Assembly: GCA_965247735.1 (NCBI GenBank)
Contig: CBDFHN010000002.1
Coordinates: forward strand, 310,001 to 374,000
DNA from: JAOXRU01 sp965247735
GTDB taxonomy: Bacteria; Bacteroidota; Bacteroidia; Flavobacteriales; Flavobacteriaceae
Length of the DNA: 64,000 nucleotides
Direction of reading: 5' to 3'
The notes under the pieces were generated by a model. The model saw only the letters and a program-made list of their open reading frames with translations, made no database searches and was not told the DNA's origin. Each line of letters starts with the position of its first letter. The stretch's first letter is position 1. Position numbers and translations under genes: made by a program. Positions 27,562 to 36,356 of this stretch are shown piece by piece.

Positions 27562-27664
27562 AAAAAAGCCTTGATGTTAACCATCAAGACTCTTTTACGT
27601 GAACACTATATGAAAATGAAAAATTATATATCTAATCTATTGTTATTATTACTCTGAACTAATA
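27562..27664 (-). ncRNA. Candidate small RNA C
   Basis: The minus strand shows TATATTTA (27671-27678), then CAGTGTTATTA as in B. After a spacer about 20 bases shorter come CATTTTCATATAGTGTTCACG and the same terminator as B with a shortened loop (TCTTGAT, GGTTAAC, ATCAAGG, then six T residues). The length is about 103 nt. The 3' halves of B and C are almost identical; the GACCCAAATC part of the box is lost in C. Confidence 0.55.
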
Positions 27665-27864
27665 ACACTGTAAATATAAGACAGCATTATCATCTAGCGA
27701 ATTAAAAGTTGTTTAAGAATCATTTACTGTGGTGAAAAAGCATATTTATGTTGTCTATTGTTTATTAATCTTAAAAATACAAGCTAACAAGACCCAATCC
27801 TTATTCTAAATGTATTTCTGGCATCACTATTGTATTTATTTTGACTAACATTAAAACCATTTAT

Positions 27865-28386
27865 ATGCACAATCACAAATCACCGCCAGTAGATGCTGGC
27901 TCAATGGCAGACATTGCCTTTTTATTGTTGATCTTTTTTTTAATGACAACAGTAATACCAGATGATCAAGGAATTTCTCAAAAACTACCGCAAAACTGCG
28001 CCAACAGCGATTGCACTATAGTTCAATTAAAGAGAAATGTACTTAAAGTATTTATTAATGATGATGGACAACTTATGGTGAACGAAAGTTTAGTCGCTAT
28101 ACATAATCTAAAAAAGCTTACTATGGATTTTATTGACAACAATGGTATTGACCCCAAGTTATCTGAAAGTCCTAAAAAAGCTGTTATTTCATTAAAAAGC
28201 AATAGAGGCACTCCTTATTCCACATATATTAATGTGCAGAACGAATTATTGGCTGCCTATGCTTCCATTAGAAATGATTTGGCAAAGACAACCTATAAAA
28301 AGGAATATGTTCAACTAAATTCATCTGAGTTAAAAGAGATTAAAGCATTAATCCCTCAGATTATTTCAGAAGCAGAAACAAACTAG
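27865..28386 (+). CDS. ExbD/TolR family biopolymer transport protein
   Basis: 173 residues from the ATG at 27865; an upstream TTG at 27841 in frame is less likely. A short cytoplasmic N terminus leads to one membrane segment containing the proton-path aspartate (GSMADIAFLLLIFFLMTT), then a periplasmic domain. This is the type of ExbD usual in Bacteroidota. No exbB or tonB is adjacent, so its motor partner must lie elsewhere. The 3' end overlaps the convergent lactonase gene by 4 bases. Confidence 0.88.
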   Translation: MHNHKSPPVDAGSMADIAFLLLIFFLMTTVIPDDQGISQKLPQNCANSDCTIVQLKRNVLKVFINDDGQLMVNESLVAIHNLKKLTMDFIDNNGIDPKLSESPKKAVISLKSNRGTPYSTYINVQNELLAAYASIRNDLAKTTYKKEYVQLNSSELKEIKALIPQIISEAETN

Positions 28387-29495
28387 TGTTTTAAAAATGC
28401 TATACAAACTGGACTAGGCAGGTTTACATCTTGAGTAAAAGTTAATAAACCTGTCTTTTTATCTCTTTTAAAAACCACCATATTATTACTTTTTTGATTG
28501 GCTACAATTAAAAAGTCATCCGCAGGACTTATTCCAAAATTCCTTGGCCAGTCTCCTCTTACTTTTTCTCTACCCACTACTGTTAATTTTCCTGTAGTTA
28601 GATCTCTCTTAAAAATTACAATGGTATTTTCTCCTCTATTGGATCCATAAACATATTTTCCATCATTAGAAACATGGATATCTGCACAATAACTTTTTCC
28701 TTTAAAACCTGAAGCTAGTGTACTTATCGATTCGACACTTTCATAATTTTCTCCATTTTTTTTATACACGCTAATGGTAGAGTTGTTTTCATTTATAACA
28801 TATAAAAATAATCCATTATCAGTAAAACTAAAATGTCGCGGTCCTGTACCTTCTGGGGAAACAAGTTCTTTTTGAGTATCAGCAACATATAAATTATTCT
28901 TTAACTTATATCGTTTTACCTTTTCCAAACCCAAATCTGCAACATACAATTCATTTCCCAAAAACTGTGATGCATGGGCATGTGCTACTTTTGGACTTAC
29001 TGGCACTGCATCCTCCATATTATGATCAAGAACCTGGTTTGCTTCTCTTAATGTACCATCAGCTGCAATATCACTAATCATAATATTACCACCAGAATAA
29101 TTGGTTACGCTTAGCTTTTTTCCATCTTTGGAAATATCCAAATAACATGGATGTGCACCTTCGGAACTGATGTTATTTAATGCTGTTAATGTGAAATCCT
29201 TATTGATTTCAAAAGCTTGTACCGCCCCATTAGATCCGTTATAAGTATTTATTTCTTGTACAGCATATAAATTTGTTCCGTTAGGAGCAATTTTTAAAAA
29301 TGAAGGTGCTTCCAACTCTGCTACCATTTTTTGATCAGAAAGTGTTCCCTCCTCTAGATCTAAAGTAAACCGGTATACTCCTTTACTATCACCATCTGTA
29401 TAAGTACCAACATATATGGTTTGTTCTTCTTTTTGTTTTTTACACGCTGTTAGTAGCAAAAACGATATGCTTATTAGGATAAGTATTTTATTCAT
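28383..29495 (-). CDS. Lactonase-family beta-propeller lipoprotein
   Basis: 370 residues with a lipoprotein signal (ISFLLLTACKK, lipobox Cys about 18). The rest is a seven-bladed propeller of the 6-phosphogluconolactonase (YbhE) family: YVGTYTDGDSKGVYRFTLD, LKIAPNGTNLYAVQE, HPCYLDISKDGKKLSVTNY, GTGPRHFSFTDNGLFLYVINE, WPRNFGISPADDFLIVANQKSN. The lipid anchor argues against a role in cytoplasmic pentose metabolism; many such exported members have no assigned substrate. It begins 2 bases after the fused E1 dehydrogenase ends, so the two are probably co-transcribed. Confidence 0.88.
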   Translation of the reverse strand: MNKILILISISFLLLTACKKQKEEQTIYVGTYTDGDSKGVYRFTLDLEEGTLSDQKMVAELEAPSFLKIAPNGTNLYAVQEINTYNGSNGAVQAFEINKDFTLTALNNISSEGAHPCYLDISKDGKKLSVTNYSGGNIMISDIAADGTLREANQVLDHNMEDAVPVSPKVAHAHASQFLGNELYVADLGLEKVKRYKLKNNLYVADTQKELVSPEGTGPRHFSFTDNGLFLYVINENNSTISVYKKNGENYESVESISTLASGFKGKSYCADIHVSNDGKYVYGSNRGENTIVIFKRDLTTGKLTVVGREKVRGDWPRNFGISPADDFLIVANQKSNNMVVFKRDKKTGLLTFTQDVNLPSPVCIAFLKH

Positions 29496-29496
29496 T

Positions 29497-31476
29497 TTAA
29501 TAATTTAATAATGCAATTAATTCTTCTTTAAATCTATTTTTTGGCAAATAGCCTTCTTCCAATTTTTGAGCAAAAGGTATAGGAGTTTCTATACTGGCAA
29601 CTCTTTTTACTGGTGCATCTAAATGTTCAAAACATTTTTCCATTAACAAACTGCTAATATCACTTGCTATTCCTCCAAAAAGGGAATCTTCTTGTAAAAT
29701 AATAGCTTTTCCTGTTTTTTTAACTGAATCTATAATTGTAGCGGTATCCAAAGGCGCTAATGTTCTTAAATCAATAAGGTCTGCTTCAACATCTACCTCT
29801 TTTAATGTATCTAAAGCCCAATGTACTCCTGCACCATAAGTTATAATTGTAATTGCTTCTCCTTGTTTTAGCATTGCTGCTTTTCCAATTGGAAGCGTGT
29901 AATAATTGGTTGGCACCTCTTCATAAAAACTACGGTATAGTGCTTTATGCTCAAAAAACAATACAGGATTTGGATCATGTATTGCTTCAATAAGTAAACC
30001 CTTAGCATCAGATGGAAAAGCTGGATATACAATTTTAAGGCCTGGTGTTTTGGTAAACCATGCTTCATTAGTTTGGGAATGAAACGGTCCTGCGCCTACT
30101 CCTGCACCACAAGGCATACGGATAACCACATCTGCATTTTCCGCCCATCGGTAATGTGATTTTGCCAAATAATTTACAATAGGATTAAAGCCACTAGAAA
30201 CAAAATCAGCAAACTGCATTTCCATAACTGCTTTCATTCCGTTTATAGACAAACCCATTGCAGTGGTTACGACTGCAGATTCGCATATCGGTGTATTTCG
30301 TACTCGTTCTTTTCCAAATTCTTCAACAAAACCATCTGTAATTTTAAATACGCCTCCATATTCGGCAATATCTTGGCCCATAATCACCAAGTCATCATGC
30401 TGTTGCATTGCTTGTTTTAAACCCTCAGAGATAGCATCTATTAACCTAATGTTTTTTGTTTCCTCAACAGGAAGAATTTCTTTATATTCATGTTTTTTAA
30501 ACACATCAGCTAATTCATCTTCCAAATTAAAAGAAACTTCTTCTTCTGCAAAAGCCAATGCCAAATTCGCATTAATTTCTTCTTTTATATCTGCTGTATA
30601 TTGCTCAATAATAGCAGGAGTTAATAACTCTTCTGCTAATAAATAAGCTTCAAAATTTGCTATTGGATCTTTTTCTTCCCAGTGTGCTATCAATTCTTTA
30701 GGCACATACTTAGTTCCACTAGCTTCTTCATGCCCACGCATTCTAAAGGTTTTAAACTCCAATAAAACTGGTCTAGGCCTTTTTCTAATACTTTCTACTA
30801 ATGCTTTTACTTGGGTATATACTTCTATTATATTATTACCATCAATAATACGAGCCTCCATTCCATAACCCACACCTTTATCTGCAATATTTTTACATCT
30901 AAACTGTTCGCTACTTGGAGTAGACAATCCATAACCGTTATTTTCAACACAAAAAAGTACTGGCAAATCCCAAACAGCTGCAATATTTAGCGCTTCATGA
31001 AAATCACCTTCACTAGTACCTCCTTCTCCAGAAAAAACAGCAGTAACCTTCTCCTCGTTTTTTAGCTTATGAGCGAGTGCTATACCATCAGCAACTCCTA
31101 ATTGAGGTCCCAAATGAGAAATCATTCCAATAATATTAAACTCTTGAGTCCCAAAATGAAAACTTCGATCCCTTCCTTTAGTAAAACCATTCATTTTTCC
31201 TTGCCATTGTGAAAAAAGACGGTGCAACGGAATATTTCTGGAAGTAAAAACGCCCAAATTTCTATGCATAGGAAGTATATATTCGTCTGTAGCCAATGCT
31301 TTGGTAAGCCCAACTGCAATTGCCTCTTGTCCAATACCGCTAAACCACTTAGAAATTTTACCTTGCCTTAAAAGTACAAGCATTTTTTCTTCAATTAATC
31401 TAGGCTTTAACATACCTCTGTATAAGTCTAGATAAGTACTCTTTTCTAATTCATCATTTTGATAAAACATATGCAA
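29497..31476 (-). CDS. Fused alpha/beta thiamine-dependent 2-oxoacid dehydrogenase E1 (branched-chain type)
   Basis: 659 residues. The first about 330 match E1-alpha (KISKWFSGIGQEAIAVGL, the TPP motif GEGGTSEGDFHEALNIAA, ENNGYGLSTP, RMRGHEEASGTKYVP). The remaining about 320 match E1-beta (IRLIDAISEGLKQAM, VIMGQDIAEYGGVFKITDG, NTPICESAVVTTAMGLSINGMKAVMEMQFADF, DLRTLAPLD). Alpha-beta fusions of the 2-oxoisovalerate type are common in Bacteroidota. It decarboxylates branched-chain 2-oxoacids and needs E2 and E3 from elsewhere. It uses TPP, the product of the operon at the left end, but no regulatory link is visible. Confidence 0.92.
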   Translation of the reverse strand: MHMFYQNDELEKSTYLDLYRGMLKPRLIEEKMLVLLRQGKISKWFSGIGQEAIAVGLTKALATDEYILPMHRNLGVFTSRNIPLHRLFSQWQGKMNGFTKGRDRSFHFGTQEFNIIGMISHLGPQLGVADGIALAHKLKNEEKVTAVFSGEGGTSEGDFHEALNIAAVWDLPVLFCVENNGYGLSTPSSEQFRCKNIADKGVGYGMEARIIDGNNIIEVYTQVKALVESIRKRPRPVLLEFKTFRMRGHEEASGTKYVPKELIAHWEEKDPIANFEAYLLAEELLTPAIIEQYTADIKEEINANLALAFAEEEVSFNLEDELADVFKKHEYKEILPVEETKNIRLIDAISEGLKQAMQQHDDLVIMGQDIAEYGGVFKITDGFVEEFGKERVRNTPICESAVVTTAMGLSINGMKAVMEMQFADFVSSGFNPIVNYLAKSHYRWAENADVVIRMPCGAGVGAGPFHSQTNEAWFTKTPGLKIVYPAFPSDAKGLLIEAIHDPNPVLFFEHKALYRSFYEEVPTNYYTLPIGKAAMLKQGEAITIITYGAGVHWALDTLKEVDVEADLIDLRTLAPLDTATIIDSVKKTGKAIILQEDSLFGGIASDISSLLMEKCFEHLDAPVKRVASIETPIPFAQKLEEGYLPKNRFKEELIALLNY

Positions 31477-31606
31477 TTAAGCTCTTTTGATATTTATGAT
31501 TGGTAAATGTAAAAAAATAAATGAGAATATATAACGATACATACCGCTATAAATAGTAAATTTAGTCCCCCATTTCATTAAAATTGTAATAGTAAACTAT
31601 AAAAAC

Positions 31607-32557
31607 ATGAGTGCAATACCAACAGTAAATTTAGCAGATTTTTTATCTGATGATAAAGAAACAAGAAATAAGTTTGTAGCAGAAATAGGAGAAGCATATG
31701 AAAACATTGGCTTTGTAGCCTTAAAAGGTCATTTTTTATCTGATACTTTGGTTAAAAATCTTTACGGAGAAATTAAAAACTTCTTTGAATTGCCACAGGA
31801 TGTAAAAGATTCTTATGAAATAAAAGGTACTGGTGGACAAAGAGGTTATACTTCTTTTGGTAAGGAACATGCCAAAGGAAGAACAGAAGGTGATCTTAAA
31901 GAGTTTTGGCATTTTGGACAATATGTTAGCGATAATGATGAGCTAGAAAAAGAATATCCTGCTAATGTTAGTGTTAACGAACTAGAGAAATTTAATGCCG
32001 TTGGAAAGGAAACCTTCCAAATGCTCGAAAAAACTGCTAAATATGTGCTTAGAGCTTTGGCTATTCATTTAGATTTAGAAGAGACCTATTTTGATAATTA
32101 TATTCATAACGGAAACTCTATTTTAAGACCTATTCATTATCCTCCAATATCTTCCGAACCTAAAAATGCAGTTAGAGCGGCAGCTCATGGCGATATTAAT
32201 TTAATTACCCTATTGATGGGAGCCCATGGAAAAGGGTTGCAGGTACAGAATAATGACGGAGAATGGGTAGATGCCATTGCCCAACCAGATGAATTAATGA
32301 TTAATGTTGGTGATATGCTCTCTAGATTGTCTAATAATAAGCTAAAATCTACCATACACAGAGTTACAAATCCTCCTAAAGAACTTTGGGGTACCCCTAG
32401 ATATTCTATTCCTTTTTTTATGCATCCAGTGAGTGAAATGCCCTTAAATTGTTTGGAAAATTGTATTGATGAAAACAACCCCAAAAAATTTGATGATATT
32501 ACTGCTGGTGAATTTCTTAATGAACGCTTAATAGAGTTAGGTCTAATAAAAAAATAG
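31607..32557 (+). CDS. Isopenicillin N synthase-like 2-oxoglutarate/Fe(II) oxygenase
   Basis: 316 residues. The iron triad is present: HGD in RAAAHGDINLITLLMG and His in STIHRVTNPP. The 2-oxoglutarate-binding Arg-x-Ser is in TPRYSIPFFMHP. The N-terminal DIOX_N-like part (GEAYENIGFVALKGHFL, PQDVKDSYEIKGTGGQRGYTSFG) is normal. Substrate unknown. It is first of a plus-strand cluster, 11 bases before the SUI1 gene. Confidence 0.92.
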   Translation: MSAIPTVNLADFLSDDKETRNKFVAEIGEAYENIGFVALKGHFLSDTLVKNLYGEIKNFFELPQDVKDSYEIKGTGGQRGYTSFGKEHAKGRTEGDLKEFWHFGQYVSDNDELEKEYPANVSVNELEKFNAVGKETFQMLEKTAKYVLRALAIHLDLEETYFDNYIHNGNSILRPIHYPPISSEPKNAVRAAAHGDINLITLLMGAHGKGLQVQNNDGEWVDAIAQPDELMINVGDMLSRLSNNKLKSTIHRVTNPPKELWGTPRYSIPFFMHPVSEMPLNCLENCIDENNPKKFDDITAGEFLNERLIELGLIKK

Positions 32558-32568
32558 GACAATATATC

Positions 32569-32898
32569 ATGGATTTGCAAGATCAATTAAAAAATTTATT
32601 TCCAGAACATACTCCAGAACCTGAACAAATTGATAAGAATGCTTCAGAAAAAATATGGATGCAAGATGCTCCTATTATTTGTAAGTATGAAAAACGAAAA
32701 GGGAAACCTATTACTATTTTAGAAGGCTATACTGGTGCTACCGCAGATTTTAAAAAATTGGCAAAGGAATTAAAAACAAAATTAAGTGTCGGTGGAAGCT
32801 TTAAAGATGATAAGATAATTCTTCAAGGAGATTATAGAGATAAGATAATGAATTACTTAAAGGAAAAAGGTTTTAATGTTAAACGTGTTGGTGGTTAG
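32569..32898 (+). CDS. SUI1/eIF1-like translation factor (YciH family)
   Basis: 109 residues with the SUI1 core: KRKGKPITILEGYTGATADFKKLAKELKTKLSVGGSF then IILQGDYRDKIMNYLKEKGFNVKRVGG. Bacterial members are thought to influence start-site or initiator selection on the ribosome. It follows the oxygenase by 11 bases and precedes DUF1835 by about 80. Confidence 0.93.
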   Translation: MDLQDQLKNLFPEHTPEPEQIDKNASEKIWMQDAPIICKYEKRKGKPITILEGYTGATADFKKLAKELKTKLSVGGSFKDDKIILQGDYRDKIMNYLKEKGFNVKRVGG

Positions 32899-32977
32899 CA
32901 ATATATCATTATATTTATTCGTTTAATTAAAAAAACCTTTACATTTAGCTGACCTTAACCTTTAAAAAAATATTAAA

Positions 32978-33907
32978 ATGAGTTCAATTTTACATATTAC
33001 AAATGGTGATAGCTTTACAGGTATACTCAACACTCTAAATATAAAAGGAGATGTAATTACATGGAGAGAAATGCTATGCGAAGGAAAAACTACAGAAGAT
33101 GTCGGTAGTGAATCTTTTTGGAAAACACGTTTCGATTTTTTAAACAAATCTTATAATGTTACTAAAAAACACTTTATTGAAAAAACATTAAAAGAATATC
33201 GCTCCTTATGTAATCATAAAAAACAAGATCAAATTGTACTCTGGTTCGAATACGATTTGTTCTGTCAGATTAATATGCTTGCCGTAATTAGTTGGTTAAA
33301 ACAACACAGACCTTATGCAGAAGTTTCTGTTGTTTGCAGTGGTAAAGAAGATGATACCGATAAATTATACGGACTTAGTGAACTTTCTAAAGCGCAACTC
33401 CTAACACATTACCAAAACAAAACAATATTAACAAAAGACGATATCGAGTATGCTGCTTATGTTTGGCAACTCTATTGCAGTAACAATCCTATTCGTTTAG
33501 AAGCAATTGCAAAGGATAACAATTCAAAATTCACCTATTTATCCAGTGCTATTGCAGCACATTTAAAACGTTTTCCTTCTCTTAATAATGGATTAAATAC
33601 CTTAGAAAATATAATTTTAAATACTGCTAACACTCAAAAATTAGAGGCCAAAGAACAATTGGTAGGTAAAGTACTAAAAAATCAAGAAAATTATGGTTTT
33701 GGAGATACTCAAATTTTTAAAACCATTAGCAATTTAAAACCACTTTTTACTTCCTTTAATCCTATTAAACTTTCCAAAAATGGTAAGTTAGTACTGGAAA
33801 ATTCACTTAATTTTTACGGTAAAATCAGAAATGATGACTATTTAGGAGGTACTTTAAAATACAGTTACCTCTACAATCATCAAAATGATAAATTACTAAA
33901 GCTATAA
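32978..33907 (+). CDS. DUF1835 domain protein
   Basis: 309 residues. The N-terminal half has the DUF1835 pattern (LHITNGDSFTGILN, GDVITWREMLCEGKT, WFEYDLFCQINMLAVISWL). The C-terminal helical part (KRFPSLNNGLNTLENIIL) resembles DUF3658-like extensions. Soluble, function unknown. It ends 12 bases before the nucleoside phosphorylase gene, so it is likely in the same transcript. Confidence 0.85.
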   Translation: MSSILHITNGDSFTGILNTLNIKGDVITWREMLCEGKTTEDVGSESFWKTRFDFLNKSYNVTKKHFIEKTLKEYRSLCNHKKQDQIVLWFEYDLFCQINMLAVISWLKQHRPYAEVSVVCSGKEDDTDKLYGLSELSKAQLLTHYQNKTILTKDDIEYAAYVWQLYCSNNPIRLEAIAKDNNSKFTYLSSAIAAHLKRFPSLNNGLNTLENIILNTANTQKLEAKEQLVGKVLKNQENYGFGDTQIFKTISNLKPLFTSFNPIKLSKNGKLVLENSLNFYGKIRNDDYLGGTLKYSYLYNHQNDKLLKL

Positions 33908-33919
33908 TACATTATTGAT

Positions 33920-34789
33920 ATGAAATTTGCAGAATCGGAATTGATTCTTAATGCCGATGGCAGTATTTATCATTTAAATATTTTACCAGAGGACATTGCT
34001 TCTACTATCATCTTTGTTGGAGATCCCGATAGAGTACCAACAGTCTCAAAATATTTTGACACTATTGAAGTAAAAAAAGGAAAACGTGAATTTATTACAC
34101 ATACTGGAACATTAAAAGGAAAACGAATTTCTGTAATTTCTACAGGAATTGGAACCGATAATATAGATATTGTTTTTAATGAGTTAGATGCATTAGTAAA
34201 TATCGATTTTAAAACAAGAACTTTAAAACCAAAACATACTACATTAGATATTGTACGAATTGGGACTTCTGGTGCTATCCAAAAAGATATCCCTGTTGAT
34301 TCTTTTTTACTTAGCGAATATGCTATTGGTTTTGATAACCTTTTGCATTTTTATGATAGTAGCCATGTGCAACATCCAGAAATACAAAATGCATTTGTAA
34401 AACAGTGCAATTGGTCAACAAACAATTCTACACCTTATGTTGTTACGACTGCCAGTGATTTAGCAGATTCACTTATGAGTAGTTCCATAAAAAAAGGGTT
34501 TACAGCTACCAATGTTGGTTTCTATGGTCCCCAAGGCAGAATTCTAAGATTAAAAACACAGGATGCTGACCTTAATGATAAACTAACAAATTTTGAATTT
34601 AATAAACTTAAAATTACCAACCTGGAAATGGAAACTTCTGGAATCTATGGTTTGGCAAAACTTTTAGGACATAATGCTGTTTCTATGAACTGTATTTTGG
34701 CAAACAGAGTTACTGGAGATTTTTCTAAAGACCCAAAAGCAGCTACAGAAAAACTAATACAATATACCCTAGCAAAACTTACACTATAA
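33920..34789 (+). CDS. Nucleoside phosphorylase (uridine phosphorylase-like)
   Basis: 289 residues of the PNP_UDP_1 family: IFVGDPDRVPTVSKYF (phosphate site), ISVISTGIGTDNIDIVFNELDAL, DIVRIGTSGAIQ, and the ribose-site glutamates in TNLEMETSGIYGLAKLLGH. The MET-E pattern fits uridine or other pyrimidine nucleosides, but the base specificity is not certain. Only one base separates its stop from the next gene. Confidence 0.88.
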   Translation: MKFAESELILNADGSIYHLNILPEDIASTIIFVGDPDRVPTVSKYFDTIEVKKGKREFITHTGTLKGKRISVISTGIGTDNIDIVFNELDALVNIDFKTRTLKPKHTTLDIVRIGTSGAIQKDIPVDSFLLSEYAIGFDNLLHFYDSSHVQHPEIQNAFVKQCNWSTNNSTPYVVTTASDLADSLMSSSIKKGFTATNVGFYGPQGRILRLKTQDADLNDKLTNFEFNKLKITNLEMETSGIYGLAKLLGHNAVSMNCILANRVTGDFSKDPKAATEKLIQYTLAKLTL

Positions 34790-34790
34790 T

Positions 34791-35642
34791 TTGAAAAAAA
34801 TAAATATTATTGGAGTCCCAGAACATTTTAACTTCCCATGGCATCTGGCCATAGAAGAAGGGGCATTTGAAGCAAGAGGAATAGATTTACAATGGACAGA
34901 TGTACCAGAAGGAACAGGAAAAATGTGCCAGCTTCTAGAAAGTAATAAAGCTGATATTGCCATTATCCTTACCGAAGGCATCCTAAAAAGTATAACAGAA
35001 GGTAATCCGTCAAAAATAGTACAAACCTATATTGCTTCTCCATTAACTTGGGGAATACATGTAGGTGCTAATTCTAGTTTTAATGCACTAGATGAGCTTA
35101 AAGGCACAAAAGCAGCAATTAGTAGATATGGAAGCGGTAGCCATCTAATGGCTTATGTAAATGCCGAACAACAAGGTTGGAATACTAACGATTTGCAATT
35201 TGAAGTTATCAATAATCTAGATGGTGCTGTTACTGCGCTAACTGATGGTAAGGCCGACTATTTTATGTGGGAACATTTTACGACAAAACCTTTAGTTACC
35301 GATGGTACCTTTAGAAGAGTTGCAGACTGCCCTACTCCATGGCCTTGTTTTGTAATTGCTGCTAGTGAAAAAATGCTGTCAGAAGAAGAGGCTGTTCTTA
35401 AACACATCTTAGAAATTATTAATAATTACACCATAGATTTTAAGCAAATACCCAGTATAGATAGAACACTTGCCAATAGATACGAACAAGAACTAGAAGA
35501 CATACAAACATGGCTTTCTAAAACCCAATGGAGCGAAGGTCTTATAAAAGAAGCTACCATAACCAAAGTACAAGACCAACTACTTTCTTTAGATATTATT
35601 GATAAAAAACTAGCCTATACTGCAATTGTTAAAAAAGTATAA
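34791..35642 (+). CDS. Substrate-binding-protein-like protein without signal peptide (NMT1/THI5-like fold)
   Basis: 283 residues of the periplasmic-binding-protein-like II fold (MKKINIIGVPEHFNFPWHLAIEEGAFEARGIDLQWTDVPEG, ADIAIILTEGILKSI, DELKGTKAAISRYGSGSHLM). The start codon is TTG at 34791; there is no ATG near it, and the spacing to the previous gene is one base. No signal peptide or lipobox is present, so it is probably cytoplasmic. It cannot be the binding subunit of an importer in the usual way. It may be an enzyme or sensor that uses the fold. No permease or ATPase gene is nearby. Confidence 0.8.
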   Translation: MKKINIIGVPEHFNFPWHLAIEEGAFEARGIDLQWTDVPEGTGKMCQLLESNKADIAIILTEGILKSITEGNPSKIVQTYIASPLTWGIHVGANSSFNALDELKGTKAAISRYGSGSHLMAYVNAEQQGWNTNDLQFEVINNLDGAVTALTDGKADYFMWEHFTTKPLVTDGTFRRVADCPTPWPCFVIAASEKMLSEEEAVLKHILEIINNYTIDFKQIPSIDRTLANRYEQELEDIQTWLSKTQWSEGLIKEATITKVQDQLLSLDIIDKKLAYTAIVKKV

Positions 35643-35699
35643 GATGATACTACGATTATAGGAAATAAACCCGTACAGACCCCTTTTATACCCTTATGA

Positions 35700-36040
35700 A
35701 GGGGGTATTGGTCGTTATTAACGGCCAATATATTGTACAGTGCCTATATATTAGCCCTTCATAAGGAGTAATATGTTCTAAAGCGACGAGTTATAAGTCC
35801 TTATGTAGTGGTATATTGGGCGTTATACAGGTACCAATAACTTCTTTTTTTGAACTTATATATGGCATAGTAACGGCATATAAGTCCATATGCAACGGTA
35901 TATTGGGCGTTATACAAGTACCAATAACTTCTGTTTTTGAACTTATATGTACTAGAGCAACGGGTTATAAGACCTATGTAACGGCATATTGGGCGTTGTA
36001 CAAGTAGTAATAACTTCTGTTTTAGAGGCTGTAAAATAAT
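35700..36040. repeat. 86/87-bp tandem repeats, three copies plus a degenerate fourth
   Basis: Units begin at about 35811, 35898 and 35984 with GTATATTGGGCGTTATACA and continue to CAATAACTTCT and the TTTTTGAACTTATAT stretch. A more diverged copy begins near 35703. Because 87 is a multiple of 3, the minus strand reads a repeated 29-residue segment (YKFKNRSYWYLYNAQYT-like) without stops. No gene is otherwise supported here. Confidence 0.85.
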
Positions 36041-36115
36041 TCCAGTAACAAGTATAATTGTTCCTTCAAACTGTTCGCCTTTAAGCCAATTCTGTGTGTG
36101 CTGATAAAAACCCAT
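35801..36115 (-). pseudogene. 5' fragment of a small membrane-protein gene running into tandem repeats
   Basis: The first 31 codons from the ATG at 36115 read like a natural protein start (MGFYQHTQNWLKGEQFEG, then TIILVTGIIL, a possible membrane segment). After that the frame passes into the 87-bp repeats and continues only as repeat-derived, aromatic-rich residues to 35801. I infer that the rest of the gene was lost or replaced by the array. The alternative, a young chimeric gene, cannot be excluded. Confidence 0.45.
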
Positions 36116-36292
36116 ACCTCTTTTATGTTTTTTTTTTATCTATAAATATAGCCCCATAATAGGTCAAAAGAAAGTTAAAATTTTAAACTAAATAAGTTAT
36201 CTCCCCACTAAACCAGACTTATGTCTTTGTTCATAATTTATCTTAATTGAAATACTGCTCTTGTATGTTTTATCCATTGCCTGCTACCAAAC

Positions 36293-36330
36293 AAAAAAAG
36301 ATCCTGTGTTTGCAACACCGGATCTTTTTC
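36293..36330 (-). terminator. Terminator of the GH92 gene (usable from both sides)
   Basis: AAAAAGATCC(T)GTGT and ACAC(C)GGATCTTTTT form a 15-position stem with one mismatch and a five-base loop, with T-runs on both strands. It lies about 27 bases beyond the GH92 stop. Confidence 0.88.
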
Positions 36331-36356
36331 CAATTATCAATTACTTTATATTATCG

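Noticed and set aside
27841..27864. TTG start for the ExbD protein
   Set aside because: An ATG follows 24 bases later and gives the usual short N terminus before the membrane segment.
35700..36040. CRISPR array upstream of GH92
   Set aside because: Repeats of 86-87 bp follow each other directly without unique spacers.
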